A stretch of 64,000 nt of DNA from RUG563 sp045590215 (GTDB lineage Bacteria > Bacillota > Clostridia > Christensenellales > Aristaeellaceae). How positions within the stretch are numbered: the first letter of the stretch is position 1; each line of letters begins with the position of its first letter. Made by a program: the position numbers and the translations under genes. The notes below the pieces were generated by a model that ran no database searches, was not told where the DNA came from, and was given only the letters and a program-made list of their open reading frames with translations. This document shows positions 1 to 8,039 of the stretch, piece after piece. Where the stretch lies: assembly GCA_045590215.1 (NCBI GenBank), contig JAZNQO010000011.1:1-64000 (forward strand), written 5' to 3'.

Positions 1-180
1 GAAGGACTTTCGCGAAATACGAATTGCACTCCCAACACGTACCGTTTTGAAGTGACCTTCCCTCACAAGATTGTAAGCGGATGATCTTCCAATGTCCAAT
101 ATCCGTGCAATGTCTTCAACCCGGTAAGTCTTGTTCTCTGCGCTATTTCCGGAAACATCACACTTGGCATTCATCTCCAT
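1..180 (-). CDS. Excisionase-like HTH DNA-binding protein (partial, 3' end outside window)
   Basis: This minus-strand frame starts at an ATG at 180 and runs open off the left edge, giving at least 60 residues. An AAAGGAGG ribosome site lies about 7 bases upstream. The region around residues 18-60 reads as a helix-turn-helix of the excisionase/HTH_17 class (YRVEDIARILDIGRSSAYNL, then VGSAIRISRKSF). In Tn1549-type elements a protein like this sits next to the tyrosine integrase and directs excision. The integrase would be expected just left of the window, which would make this the xis/int end of the element. That role is inferred from the HTH type and the position. A cargo regulator is the alternative. 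Confidence 0.7.
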   Translation of the reverse strand, partial: MEMNAKCDVSGNSAENKTYRVEDIARILDIGRSSAYNLVREGHFKTVRVGSAIRISRKSF

Positions 181-880
181 AATATCCTCCTTTCTTTTAA
201 CAATGTCATGCTTGCATTGTGCTGCCACGCATTAACATTGTACAAACAATAACTTTTGAACACAAGGATACGGAAGGAGAAACTGTTCGTCTCCAAACGA
301 CAACACCTTTCCCTCCCGTATCCTCTGTTTTCAAATGACCTGTCGGTCAATCATTTCATTTTCAATAAGGTTCTTCTGGCAAAAATGTATTACAAACTGT
401 AATTGGCTTAATTACATCATAGCCCCACTCATACCGTTATTCATCCCAAATTAACGCATACAGCAGGTTCTCCCTCGCTAGTCAGTGGAGGGCCGTAGTA
501 GAAGTATCATTATCCCCATACGGTATCTTCGCACACCTGTATGCCACTACAAGTTTGATAGCTCCGTTGATCGCTCAGCAAATGCATCATGGCGCCAGTC
601 TATCATCTGCTCCACCATATGGTTTTGTATCTGTAATATCAATTGTTATATTGTCAAAATACATGAAGATAAATTCTCCTCATATATCAGGAAAAAACAT
701 AAGAATCAAACCATGATGAAAACATATTTTTTCGAGATAAAAGCGATAATAGAAGCTATTTCTTTTTTTTCAATACTTTTTACAATTTTGAAAAAGGACT
801 TTTTGCCTATACGTAGAAATCGAAAGTGATAATATATTGCTTTTACTATCACTTGGAAAAGAAGAAGAGGTGAAGTTTGC
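181..880. other. 700-bp AT-rich intergenic region with inverted repeats
   Basis: I see no convincing gene. An imperfect inverted repeat spans 266-323, with outer arms GGATACGG at 266-273 and CCGTATCC at 316-323. It is followed by a short T-rich run and may be a terminator. A second dyad, AAGTGATA (824-831) with TATCACTT (847-854), lies just upstream of the ribosome site of the 881 gene and could be an operator or a leader hairpin. An open frame at 485-829 has no ribosome site and low-complexity content, so I do not call it. Confidence 0.4.
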
Positions 881-2032
881 ATGATAACTACCCGTAGAGT
901 TTTAGTGTTTCTGTATCTAATTACAATTTGCCTAAATATCAATTATGCACTAGCCAATAGCATTGTATCTTTTTCTGTATCAGAAATTGAAACAAATGAA
1001 GTGATGATAAGTGCTCCCATCGACTATTGTATCGATAGCCAACTCTTACCCAATGGGAATATCGCTCTTCACTTAATAGTGCAAGATGATTTTGCTGTTG
1101 ACGGAAAAAACTTCTGGGCAGATAAAGTTTATATTGTTGATAATTCCGGCAAGATTTTATTTAACAATACCCTCACGCTACATTCTGAAGAGCAGCTTGC
1201 TGAAACAGAATTGAATGTTCAGTTTGTTCTGAAAAAGGATACGCTTGTGTATGAAACCTATCAGGATACAAAACACAGTTCCTACTTTTGGACTGAAAGA
1301 ACCTGGAATGGAGATAAAGTGGATTTCTCCCGCGATCCAGTGTTTTTACCTACATCAGAACGCTACATAACAGAAAACCATTTTCCTTTCCGCATGGATC
1401 ACTATACAATGGCTGAAGGAGAAAAAGGTTTTGTAAAACTTCATCATCTCATTTCCGAAACATCGTTACAGTTGCCGGCTGGTGGGATATTTTATACTGT
1501 GCAGCCCTATGCATTTTATGTTATAGAACAAGAACTGGAGAATTCTTTCCGCATTCTGGTTATTGATGAAAATTGCAGGGTAGTATGTGAATGTACCTTT
1601 CCCATTGCGAATGAAGAAGAGAGAATTGCAGCAATAATTCAAGATAAAAATGATGCACTTATCTTATCTGTAATCGAAAATGAAACTGATAATGTTTGGC
1701 ATGTATATCGCATGAATCTGCAGGATTATTCCATTTGTAAACTGGAGTGGACCTGGCATATTTTCCCCTCTGAAGGAGAAGGTACCACTTCTTTGATTCC
1801 TATAGCCCACATAAATGATCACTTGCTGTTTGCAGAAAACATCTGGAAAATAAATAATTTCATTGATGGAAGAATCATATCGATTGATCGAAATGGTACT
1901 GTGCAAGAAGTGGTTGATGCCGAAATGGGAATAATACAGATTAATGTTGATGAAGAAAAAGGGCAAATCACCCTTTGGGGGTATGATTTGCCCAATAAGA
2001 AATGTATCATGCAGAAGTATTCGGTGAATTGA
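881..2032 (+). CDS. Predicted secreted protein of unknown function (383 aa)
   Basis: The start ATG at 881 follows an AGAGGTG ribosome site by 8 bases. Residues 1-25 form a clear export signal: a basic start (MITTRR), a hydrophobic stretch, then ALANS as a likely cleavage site. The mature part is acidic, with many short beta-like segments carrying recurrent aromatic and Asp/Asn motifs, as in beta-propeller or extracellular sensor proteins. I recognise no catalytic motif. It is one of the few plus-strand genes in the left part, and its last 26 bases overlap the end of the convergent hydrolase gene. I cannot name a function. A surface-exposed or lipid-independent secreted protein is the most that can be inferred. 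Confidence 0.7.
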   Translation: MITTRRVLVFLYLITICLNINYALANSIVSFSVSEIETNEVMISAPIDYCIDSQLLPNGNIALHLIVQDDFAVDGKNFWADKVYIVDNSGKILFNNTLTLHSEEQLAETELNVQFVLKKDTLVYETYQDTKHSSYFWTERTWNGDKVDFSRDPVFLPTSERYITENHFPFRMDHYTMAEGEKGFVKLHHLISETSLQLPAGGIFYTVQPYAFYVIEQELENSFRILVIDENCRVVCECTFPIANEEERIAAIIQDKNDALILSVIENETDNVWHVYRMNLQDYSICKLEWTWHIFPSEGEGTTSLIPIAHINDHLLFAENIWKINNFIDGRIISIDRNGTVQEVVDAEMGIIQINVDEEKGQITLWGYDLPNKKCIMQKYSVN

Positions 2033-2933
2033 AGTGTTTAACGTATTTTGACCATCCCCAGTATGTCCACGAATTAGTAAGCTCTGTTAGTTCTGGCCCA
2101 CTAGATTTCCCGTATAGACGATCTATTACAGAATATGAACTCGAAGACTGGTATACTGCTGGGACGAGTTCACCATTGCCCAAATCTTTAAGTCCCGCAT
2201 ATACACCTGTATGAGAGGCATAGTAGTATTGACTATTTGCAGTTTTTCGATATGCTTGATACAATTCCATCCCTGGGATAAGATTATTCTTTCCCAACTC
2301 AGCAATTGAACCGAAATACTTTACATGTTCGCAAAAATTTGTTGTTGCACCATGATACCCCTGTTTGTTTCTTGCTAGATATGTGTATCCAGAACAATCG
2401 CACTTTACTCCATCTTTGTATGAGGTATAGTAAAGCGTGGGAGATGTTTGCTGCGCCATATTCTTGAGATTAGTCAAATAACTTGCTGCAGTGATGGGCG
2501 ATCCAATTCCAGTGTAGCTGTTGATTTTCACCAACGCTTCCTGTGCAGTAATCACGCGCAGTCCATTCATTTGCTTATAAGTCTCACCAGAAATGTTCTT
2601 TACCTCATCAATCAAACAAGGAGTATCACAATCTTCAACATCTAAATGAGTACCCAGAATTTCCTCTAGTTTATTTAGGCTTTTCATACCAAAGTAACCA
2701 TCAACTTCCAAACCATATTGAGTTTGAAAAGCACGAACAGCAGAAAGTGTGTTATTACCAAATTTTCCATCAGCACCGTTTGTACTGAAGCCTAAACTCG
2801 TTAATGCCTCCTGCAGCAACTTTACCTGTGAATGAGTAGTTGCAGTGTCTTTTCGAAATGAACCTACACCTTTGTGAATCATATAGAGTTTAATCATACT
2901 ATTATGACCATTGCCAGTTATACTGATTGACAT
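2007..2933 (-). CDS. Peptidoglycan-binding NlpC/P60-type cell-wall hydrolase
   Basis: The ATG at 2933 is chosen because AAAGGAG lies about 8 bases upstream; a start further upstream at 2963 has no such site. The 308-aa product has a PG_binding_1 domain at about residues 30-90 (QVKLLQEALTSLGF, GKFGNNTLSAVRAFQ). A C-terminal NlpC/P60 papain-like domain follows from about 140. The nucleophile motif CDCSGY puts the catalytic Cys at residue 180, and the catalytic His is His241 in SHTGVYAG. The family cleaves peptide bonds in the peptidoglycan stem. There is no N-terminal signal peptide, so export would need a holin or lysis; a holin-like gene lies 5 kb away. It converges with the 881 gene and overlaps it by 26 bases. 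Confidence 0.8.
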   Translation of the reverse strand: MSISITGNGHNSMIKLYMIHKGVGSFRKDTATTHSQVKLLQEALTSLGFSTNGADGKFGNNTLSAVRAFQTQYGLEVDGYFGMKSLNKLEEILGTHLDVEDCDTPCLIDEVKNISGETYKQMNGLRVITAQEALVKINSYTGIGSPITAASYLTNLKNMAQQTSPTLYYTSYKDGVKCDCSGYTYLARNKQGYHGATTNFCEHVKYFGSIAELGKNNLIPGMELYQAYRKTANSQYYYASHTGVYAGLKDLGNGELVPAVYQSSSSYSVIDRLYGKSSGPELTELTNSWTYWGWSKYVKHFNSPNTSA

Positions 2934-3065
2934 TTTTCCAGTCTCCTTTATCTTATTATGCAATTATCCGCAACTGGCCAGTAAGCTTCGATTGCAAAAA
3001 TATCATAATGCATTTATTTGGGGTTTGGGAGTGAAAATACTTACTAAAATAATGAAAGCTTTGTT

Positions 3066-3126
3066 CAAAACCATACCACAATATCATCTAAATCAGCCCA
3101 TTGTGATATGGTTTTGTTTTTTACTT
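3066..3126 (+). terminator. Strong stem-loop terminator
   Basis: A 16-base stem with one mismatch, CAAAACCATACCACAA (3066-3081) against TTGTGATATGGTTTTG (3101-3116), is followed on the plus strand by a T-rich run. It also overlaps the last codons of the minus-strand sigma gene, so it may act in both directions. Confidence 0.65.
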
Positions 3127-3546
3127 TTTATCTAATAAAATATCCCGTAACCTCTTTATTCCTTGGTTTATACTTCTCCTCACTGCAGACCAGCTTACTC
3201 CCTCTATTCTGGCAATTTCTGCAATGGGTACACCATGTAAATAACGCAGTATGATTCTTTTCTGCTGTATGGTTGACAAAGTCATCAATGCACTTTGAAG
3301 TCTCTGTGTTTCTTCTTTGCGTATCACTATCTCCTCCGGAGACGGAGCAGCATCGCTTATTTCATTCTCCAAGCCACCATCACGGTCCAAAGAATAAAAA
3401 GCATTATGATACCGGCGGACACGCTGATAGGTTTCTTCTTTTCGAAAAAAAGTCAGCATTTCTTCTCTGACATTTTGGGGAATCTCTACATTCATTTTCC
3501 TCTCTTGTGCTTCTATATACATCATAAATCGATTTTGTTTTTTCAT
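3121..3546 (-). CDS. Small sigma-70 region 4 type transcription factor
   Basis: The ATG at 3546 (MKKQNRFMMYIEAQ) gives 141 aa; the frame also opens with a TTG 21 bases earlier, but the GAGAGGG ribosome site points to the ATG. Residues 80-140 contain a sigma region 4 helix-turn-helix (LSTIQQKRIILRYLHGVPI, then SWSAVRRSINQGIKRL). Short sigma-like proteins of this kind are a standard part of the regulation/excision end of Tn1549-type elements, near xis and int. It probably activates element genes. Its ribosome site is embedded in a hairpin (see 3554-3608), which suggests translational control. Confidence 0.75.
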   Translation of the reverse strand: MKKQNRFMMYIEAQERKMNVEIPQNVREEMLTFFRKEETYQRVRRYHNAFYSLDRDGGLENEISDAAPSPEEIVIRKEETQRLQSALMTLSTIQQKRIILRYLHGVPIAEIARIEGVSWSAVRRSINQGIKRLRDILLDKK

Positions 3547-3553
3547 AACAAAA

Positions 3554-3608
3554 CGCCCTCTCGTCAAGATTTAGAATTGTCATCAAATCTAAATCCTGGC
3601 GGAGAGCG
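3554..3608 (-). promoter_or_regulatory. Leader hairpin that can sequester the sigma gene ribosome site
   Basis: In the minus-strand transcript two nested stems form just before the start codon at 3546. The outer stem pairs CGCTCTC (3608-3602) with GAGGGCG (3560-3554) and buries the ribosome site. The inner stem pairs GATTTAGA (3595-3588) with TCTAAATC (3575-3568). The pairing is seen in the sequence; translational control is inferred. Confidence 0.5.
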
Positions 3609-3711
3609 ATTTTGTACTTCCATGCACACACCTCACCGGGATATGTGCATGAACGAATTCGTCTACACTATATATTGTGTTCGTCTTTTGTATTAATTAC
3701 AACAAATGGAA

Positions 3712-3749
3712 AACGCTGCTATAAGATCATCAATTCTTAAAGCAGCGTT
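3712..3749 (-). terminator. Terminator of the ECF sigma operon
   Basis: A perfect 9-bp stem, AACGCTGCT (3712-3720) with AGCAGCGTT (3741-3749), lies 26 bases after the stop codon at 3775. A short T run follows on the minus strand. Confidence 0.65.
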
Positions 3750-3774
3750 CTCTTCAATTATTTTATATTGTCAA

Positions 3775-4158
3775 TCAGAATGTACGTTCATTGGAATTCC
3801 GAGTGATTTCATAGCCATCAGCACTGAAAGTAGCCGTTACTTGATAGGTGCCTGTGCCAATATAGGACGCATAGCTAATGGAAGCACCATAGGAATGTGT
3901 ATTTGTTTGAACATGAGAAGGAACAGGTAAACTGCAAACATATTCCCAATCGCCATTGATCTTCTTATATAGATCAGCAGCAACAATTTGAACACTTTCT
4001 TTCTCATCATATAAGCTAGCAGAATACACAGCAAGTTTTCCAGATGTCAGAGTAATCGATGCACTTCTAAACTCCGAGTCGGCTGTAAGGGCCGCCATCG
4101 AGTTAACTGAAATTAACAATAAACAGAACACCATAGTAAACAAGAATACCTTTTTCAC
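3775..4158 (-). CDS. Small secreted protein, third gene of a sigma/anti-sigma operon
   Basis: The start is GTG at 4158, eight bases after GAGGAGG, which lies inside the end of the anti-sigma gene. The 127-aa product opens with a clear signal peptide (MKKVFLFTMVFCLLLISVNS then MAA). A mature domain of about 100 residues follows, with beta-rich, Ser/Thr-rich sequence (ASLYDEKESVQIVAADLYKK, GTGTYQVTATFSADG). The pattern resembles small exported proteins found beside Clostridial ECF sigma operons, but I recognise no specific family. Tight coupling to the sigma and anti-sigma genes suggests it is either the signal sensed at the surface or a target gene. Confidence 0.75.
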   Translation of the reverse strand: MKKVFLFTMVFCLLLISVNSMAALTADSEFRSASITLTSGKLAVYSASLYDEKESVQIVAADLYKKINGDWEYVCSLPVPSHVQTNTHSYGASISYASYIGTGTYQVTATFSADGYEITRNSNERTF

Positions 4159-4160
4159 TA

Positions 4161-5003
4161 CTAATTCCTCCTCAATTCACTAACGATTTCTAAACCTTGT
4201 TCTACAGTAAGTTTTCCCATCATATCATAAACGATATTTCCTTCTGACCACGTCAATGCAATATTATCAACATTTTCCGACACATATACTTTTAAATCAT
4301 CTACTTGTATAATGTCACCAACCTCATTTTGCTCCATAAACAAAACAGTATCATTAACATCCGTCAAAAAATATATCATTATACTTATAGTTTGATCACC
4401 ATAAGCATAGTTACACATACATTGAATCCATATTGGCAGTATGTTTACTTCGTAACTTTCGCAGTTATACTTTCCTGCCAATAATGATGGAACCAATATA
4501 TCAAAACCTAAATACTCCTCAACTTCCGCTTTTGAGGTTGTTGTATACCATCCATCTTCCATATGTTCAGCTATGCAATGCTGAATCATATCTACGGTTA
4601 TTTCGTGTCCCTGAACAATGTACTGCTCTCCATCCGGGCTGGATGTTCCAGTAATCCATCGTATACTAATCAAGCTCAGTCCGCAAACGAGCACAAACGC
4701 AGCTGCTACAACAAACAATCTCCGCAGGAAGCTTGTCCTCCTACCGAAAGAAGGTTGTTCCAGCTTCTGCACTAATTTCTGTTTGCTTTCTTCCACATGA
4801 TCCGGATACGGAATAGACCCATTGGTAGCTAATTCCCAAAGAAGACTTTGGCACTTCTCTACCAATTCCATATCAGCAGGCGCATCCAATGGTCCGGATA
4901 GCTCTTCGTCAATAACTTCCTGAAGCCTCCTTTCTATCTCTTTTTTAGAAAGATCACCATTCAGGATGGTCTTTAATATCGTTTCAAAACGACCATCATT
5001 CAT
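4161..5003 (-). CDS. Membrane-anchored anti-sigma factor (DUF4367-like)
   Basis: The protein has about 280 residues. A cytoplasmic region of roughly 95 residues opens with an anti-sigma-like helical stretch (DLSKKEIERRLQEVIDEEL). One membrane helix at about 97-117 follows (LFVVAAAFVLVCGLSLISI). The extracellular domain has an end that reads like DUF4367 (ALTWSEGNIVYDMMGKLTV, LEIVSELRRN). Proteins with this layout bind ECF sigma factors inside the cell and sense an envelope signal outside. AAAGGAGG lies before both a TTG at 5006 and the ATG at 5003; I use the ATG. It follows the sigma gene by 26 bases and its stop lies within the ribosome site of the next gene. Confidence 0.8.
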   Translation of the reverse strand: MNDGRFETILKTILNGDLSKKEIERRLQEVIDEELSGPLDAPADMELVEKCQSLLWELATNGSIPYPDHVEESKQKLVQKLEQPSFGRRTSFLRRLFVVAAAFVLVCGLSLISIRWITGTSSPDGEQYIVQGHEITVDMIQHCIAEHMEDGWYTTTSKAEVEEYLGFDILVPSLLAGKYNCESYEVNILPIWIQCMCNYAYGDQTISIMIYFLTDVNDTVLFMEQNEVGDIIQVDDLKVYVSENVDNIALTWSEGNIVYDMMGKLTVEQGLEIVSELRRN

Positions 5004-5029
5004 CAAGCTGTAACCTCCTTTCTATATAT

Positions 5030-5629
5030 TTATGTGCACAAACAGCCAAAAATGCATGTTATTATCAACACAATAAAGAATATTTGCAATTTCATAGCTT
5101 TTGCACGAATACGCTGTACACCGCCCCGAACCGAAGTATCGGAGCAATCAAGTGCTTTTGCAGTTTCCTTGATAGATAAGTTCTGTTCATAATAATAGTG
5201 ATATATTTCTTTCTCTTTATCAGAAAGAGACTCAAGCAAAGCTTCCTTTGCCACTTTGTTTTCCTGCTTAATAATCCAATCCATCACAATATCTTTTGCA
5301 TCTTTTATATCATAATGCTCATCGATCGATTCGGGGTAACCTAGTATTCTGGCATGACGATGTATATCCCTGCGCCTGGATACTGTAATATTTCTGCACA
5401 TCCACTTCAGATACTTCAAAAAATCCTTACTTTTGTACAGTTCATCTTGATGTTTAATCGCCTTTTCAAAAGTATCCTGTACACAGTCTTCCGCATCTTG
5501 AACATGCTGTTGCTTGAAATCAAATAAAGAGAAACTGTATGTAAACAGTTCCCTGTAATATTTTGTGTATAGTAATTCTATTGTGATTTGCTGTTCATCA
5601 TTCAAGTGAATGATACCACCTTTGTTCAT
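5030..5629 (-). CDS. ECF-type RNA polymerase sigma factor with a C-terminal membrane helix
   Basis: The 199-aa frame shows sigma region 2 (LYTKYYRELFTYSFSLFD, AEDCVQDTFEKAIKH, LKYLKWMCRNITVSRRRD) and region 4 (LSDKEKEIYHYYYEQNLSI, DTSVRGGVQRIRAKA). The ATG at 5629 has no ribosome site. A TTG at 5605 lies about 10 bases after AAAGGTGG and gives a more usual sigma N-terminus (MNDEQQITIELLYTKYY), so it may be the real start. Unusually, the last 17 residues are strongly hydrophobic (IFFIVLIITCIFGCLCT), as if the sigma factor were tethered to the membrane. It heads an operon with an anti-sigma factor and a secreted protein. Confidence 0.85.
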   Translation of the reverse strand: MNKGGIIHLNDEQQITIELLYTKYYRELFTYSFSLFDFKQQHVQDAEDCVQDTFEKAIKHQDELYKSKDFLKYLKWMCRNITVSRRRDIHRHARILGYPESIDEHYDIKDAKDIVMDWIIKQENKVAKEALLESLSDKEKEIYHYYYEQNLSIKETAKALDCSDTSVRGGVQRIRAKAMKLQIFFIVLIITCIFGCLCT

Positions 5630-5677
5630 AAAATAGCATTCTATATGTATTGCTGCAATTTTTCATGATTACTCAAT

Positions 5678-5995
5678 CTATTTATTTGCCTTCCATTCGT
5701 CTGGCATAGTATCGATGTACGCCTGAATAACGCCAATCAAATGGGCACGCACACTTTCTTTCATTCCATCGAAAACGATAAACTCATTTTGAGTTCTTCC
5801 GAGCAGATAATCTGTCGTTACATGGAATAAATCAGCAATTAAACAAACGTTTTTTGCATCAGGTAAGCAGCTTCCATTTTCCCAATTCTTAATTGACGTA
5901 ATATGAACGGATAGACTCTTTGCAAGTTCTCTCTGTGTCATGCCATTTTTCTTTCGTAACTGGCTTAAAATCACATTAAAGGAAGTATCGTTCAT
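5678..5995 (-). CDS. XRE-family HTH transcriptional regulator
   Basis: Residues 5-65 form a Cro/CI-type helix-turn-helix (LRKKNGMTQRELAKSLSVHI, IKNWENGSCLPD, VTTDYLLGR). The ATG at 5995 is chosen because GAGGTGA lies just upstream. The product has 105 aa, with a short helical tail. It lies 48 bases upstream of the ECF sigma operon on the same strand, and may repress it or the cargo region. No ligand domain is visible. Confidence 0.85.
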   Translation of the reverse strand: MNDTSFNVILSQLRKKNGMTQRELAKSLSVHITSIKNWENGSCLPDAKNVCLIADLFHVTTDYLLGRTQNEFIVFDGMKESVRAHLIGVIQAYIDTMPDEWKANK

Positions 5996-6004
5996 TGACA
6001 TCAC

Positions 6005-6586
6005 CTCATATGCATATATTACGAAATGGAGATAAGAATGTCGTGTTCTTTTTGGTCTAATTTATTAGACTTCACTATCAAACAAATACAACTATGCATA
6101 TCAAGCTACATACAAATAGTTAATTCCAACTATATTATTCCTTTTTTTCTTCTTATGATACCTAATGCATTGAAAAAGCAGAGTTAATAGATCTGTTCCC
6201 GAATATCGACCTATTACAGAGATGAATTAAGTGGCTATAGCCTTTTCATGTTAATCTCACAGCACAAAGCAGCTATGTCATAGCCCTGTAAACCAGGTTG
6301 TTGTTTCTTGTTGTTGCAAGGTGATGACGGCCAATTGCTGCACAAAGTCTATGATACTTCCATGGTTATGAAAAGCCATACAGAACTGTGAGCGAAAGCC
6401 TACGATGCTTTCAGTATCAATTAAGACAAAATAAAAAAGATTTTCACCCTCTCTTAAGAGTGTGAAAACCTTTTTTTCAGTAAATGAAATGTTCCCATAA
6501 AAACTTTTGTTAGATTTCTAATACAGGGGTCAAAAAACTTTTTTGTCATTCAAAAGCGGTCTATGTAAGTCCGTATGTATATGAAC
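6005..6586. other. Intergenic region with a possible decayed coding fragment
   Basis: About 430 bases are left of a terminator. Around 6290-6420 a plus-strand frame reads codon-like (GDDGQLLHKVYDTSMVMKSH) but is interrupted by stops and has no start, so it may be a gene remnant. I recognise no family. I see nothing else of note. Confidence 0.3.
6441..6478. terminator. Bidirectional terminator after the sigma-like gene pair
   Basis: The stem TTTTCACcCTCT / AGAGtGTGAAAA has a loop centred on 6453. It is followed by seven T residues on the plus strand and by a T-rich run on the minus strand. It lies 110 bases after the minus-strand stop at 6587. Confidence 0.7.
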
Positions 6587-6979
6587 TCAGAGATCAAAGA
6601 GCCATGAGTAATCAAAGACTCCAAAATTACGCTCAATATACATTGCCATTTTCTTAAATCCAGAACTTTGTAAGTTCATAAAGCTTCTTTTGCTTCGAAG
6701 ATTTTTTTCTCCCCACTTTTGAACAAATTCCTCCGAAAGGCAATCCCAGTCAATCTGCTGCACAAAATGTCTCTGTATCACAAAGCGTTCATTTTCATTT
6801 AACGTTGAATATAGAGCTGTTATAGCTTCTCGAAAAAGTTGTAACTTCTTCTTTTTGTTCAAAAGTTCATCTGACAATTTATCACCATTTTCTGCAGCTG
6901 CGATATTTATGAATCGCAAATCAGCTTCAATATTATATCTTAACAGTTTTTTGATCTGTTCCTCGATCGTTTTCTTCAC
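6587..6979 (-). CDS. Sigma-region-4-like phage-type transcription regulator (second of a pair)
   Basis: The start is GTG at 6979, 7-8 bases after AAAAGGAGGTG, giving 130 aa; the open frame continues upstream but has no better start. The protein is helical. A central stretch, TLNENERFVIQRHFVQQID, resembles the first part of sigma region 4 or ArpU/DUF1492-type late regulators, and a basic region (NLRSKRSFMNLQSSGFKKM) follows. The gene overlaps the end of the preceding gene by 47 bases, so the two are probably translationally coupled and may act together. The assignment to a transcription-factor class is by pattern only. Confidence 0.6.
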   Translation of the reverse strand: MKKTIEEQIKKLLRYNIEADLRFINIAAAENGDKLSDELLNKKKKLQLFREAITALYSTLNENERFVIQRHFVQQIDWDCLSEEFVQKWGEKNLRSKRSFMNLQSSGFKKMAMYIERNFGVFDYSWLFDL

Positions 6980-7514
6980 AAAACCACACCTCCTTTTCAA
7001 AATTATATTCATCGAAATCTGGTATCAAATAAATACATTTCTCTAACATGTCATCTGCGTATTTCAGTATTTTCTTAATGCGTCTGGAAATGGTCGATTT
7101 TGATAACTGATAAAATGGTCCATCAGAATCTTCAGATATTTGGGTTAATGTATGATTCATCTCATAGTATTGGATTAACAACCACGAGTCATTTTCATGA
7201 AGACTATTAATTATGAGATTATAGAGACTTAGAAGCTGTTCGCATGTTTCCAACGATTTTTGGATTGTCTCTTGCTCTACCTGCTTTCTTTTCTCTTCAT
7301 CTTGTAAATGGAGAAAAATATGCTCAGTACTGCTGTCATTCGTTCTGGAGCCATTTGAGCCCGTTTGTCTCTGTTTTAGGGTCATCCTCTCTATCGTTTC
7401 ATTTTTCGCTCTTTCTACCTTCCTTACATCAAGAGAAGCCAATTTCTCTTTCAAAAGTTTTTCTAATGCAATGTGGGTTCTGTGTTGCCTGAGCAACCAT
7501 TGTGTCTTAACCAT
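6933..7514 (-). CDS. Sigma-region-4-like phage-type transcription regulator (first of a pair)
   Basis: The ATG at 7514 follows AAGGAGG by 7 bases and gives 193 aa. The first half is charged and helical (LEKLLKEKLASLDVRKVERA). The second half has the sigma-4/RinA-like layout of a conserved aromatic helix (LHENDSWLLIQYYEMNHTL) followed by a putative recognition helix (LSKSTISRRIKKILKYADDM). An inverted repeat, TATGTG at 7546-7551 with CACATA at 7559-7564, lies just upstream and could be an operator. Regulators of this type control late or lysis genes in phages. The neighbours (holin-like, SSB-like, hydrolases) fit that setting, but the target is inferred. Confidence 0.6.
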   Translation of the reverse strand: MVKTQWLLRQHRTHIALEKLLKEKLASLDVRKVERAKNETIERMTLKQRQTGSNGSRTNDSSTEHIFLHLQDEEKRKQVEQETIQKSLETCEQLLSLYNLIINSLHENDSWLLIQYYEMNHTLTQISEDSDGPFYQLSKSTISRRIKKILKYADDMLEKCIYLIPDFDEYNFEKEVWFCEENDRGTDQKTVKI

Positions 7515-7728
7515 AATCTTCCTCCTTGTGTGTGATTACAGTCTATATGTGAACGTGACACATAAATTGATCTAACAAATACATTAGAATTCATTATTTT
7601 ATTCAAAATTCGAAACTTCTTTATCTTTCAAACCTTTTCTGCACCTGCAAATCAGGCAATATAGTCAAATATAATATTATAATATCTTTTATCTCATTTA
7701 TATTTTAGTAGACAACGTAATGTGCAAG

Positions 7729-7758
7729 AAGAGCGGGGCTTCTTGGAAGCACCGCTTG
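7729..7758 (-). terminator. Terminator after the holin-like gene
   Basis: The minus-strand stem AAGCGGtGCTTC / GAAGCcCCGCTcTT has a three-base loop and lies 14 bases after the stop at 7772. A T-rich run follows. Confidence 0.6.
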
Positions 7759-7771
7759 AATCAAAAAATCA

Positions 7772-8011
7772 TCACTTTTCATTTTTGTTATCATCAGTAG
7801 ACTTGTTCTGACGGATCATATCGTCCAACTGATCCTGAATAGTATTAATTCCGGTTTGAATATTTTTACTTAAATCATCAATCATACTCTGATACTTTTC
7901 TTCGCGCTGGGCATTTTCCTTAAGCATTCTAAAGAAAAGATAAATATACAACGCAGCCCAAATTCCCTGTTGCAGCGCTACTTCCAAAATGCCGCTAAGT
8001 GCTGTATCCAC
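7772..8011 (-). CDS. BhlA/UviB-family holin-like protein
   Basis: The start is GTG at 8011, 8 bases after AAAGGAG, giving 79 aa. The layout is that of BhlA/UviB proteins: a short N-terminus with one membrane helix (LQQGIWAALYIYLFFRML), then the conserved charged stretch KENAQREEKYQSMIDDL and a polar tail. Family members are holin-like proteins linked to phage lysis or bacteriocin release. It follows the SSB-like gene by 28 bases and is closed by its own terminator. Here it could let the signal-less hydrolases encoded nearby reach the wall. That role is inferred. Confidence 0.85.
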   Translation of the reverse strand: MDTALSGILEVALQQGIWAALYIYLFFRMLKENAQREEKYQSMIDDLSKNIQTGINTIQDQLDDMIRQNKSTDDNKNEK

Positions 8012-8039
8012 ATTATCATCTCCTTTCTTTCCTTATTCA

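Noticed and set aside
485..829. 114-aa open frame on the plus strand
   Set aside because: It has no ribosome site, low-complexity content and no recognisable motif.
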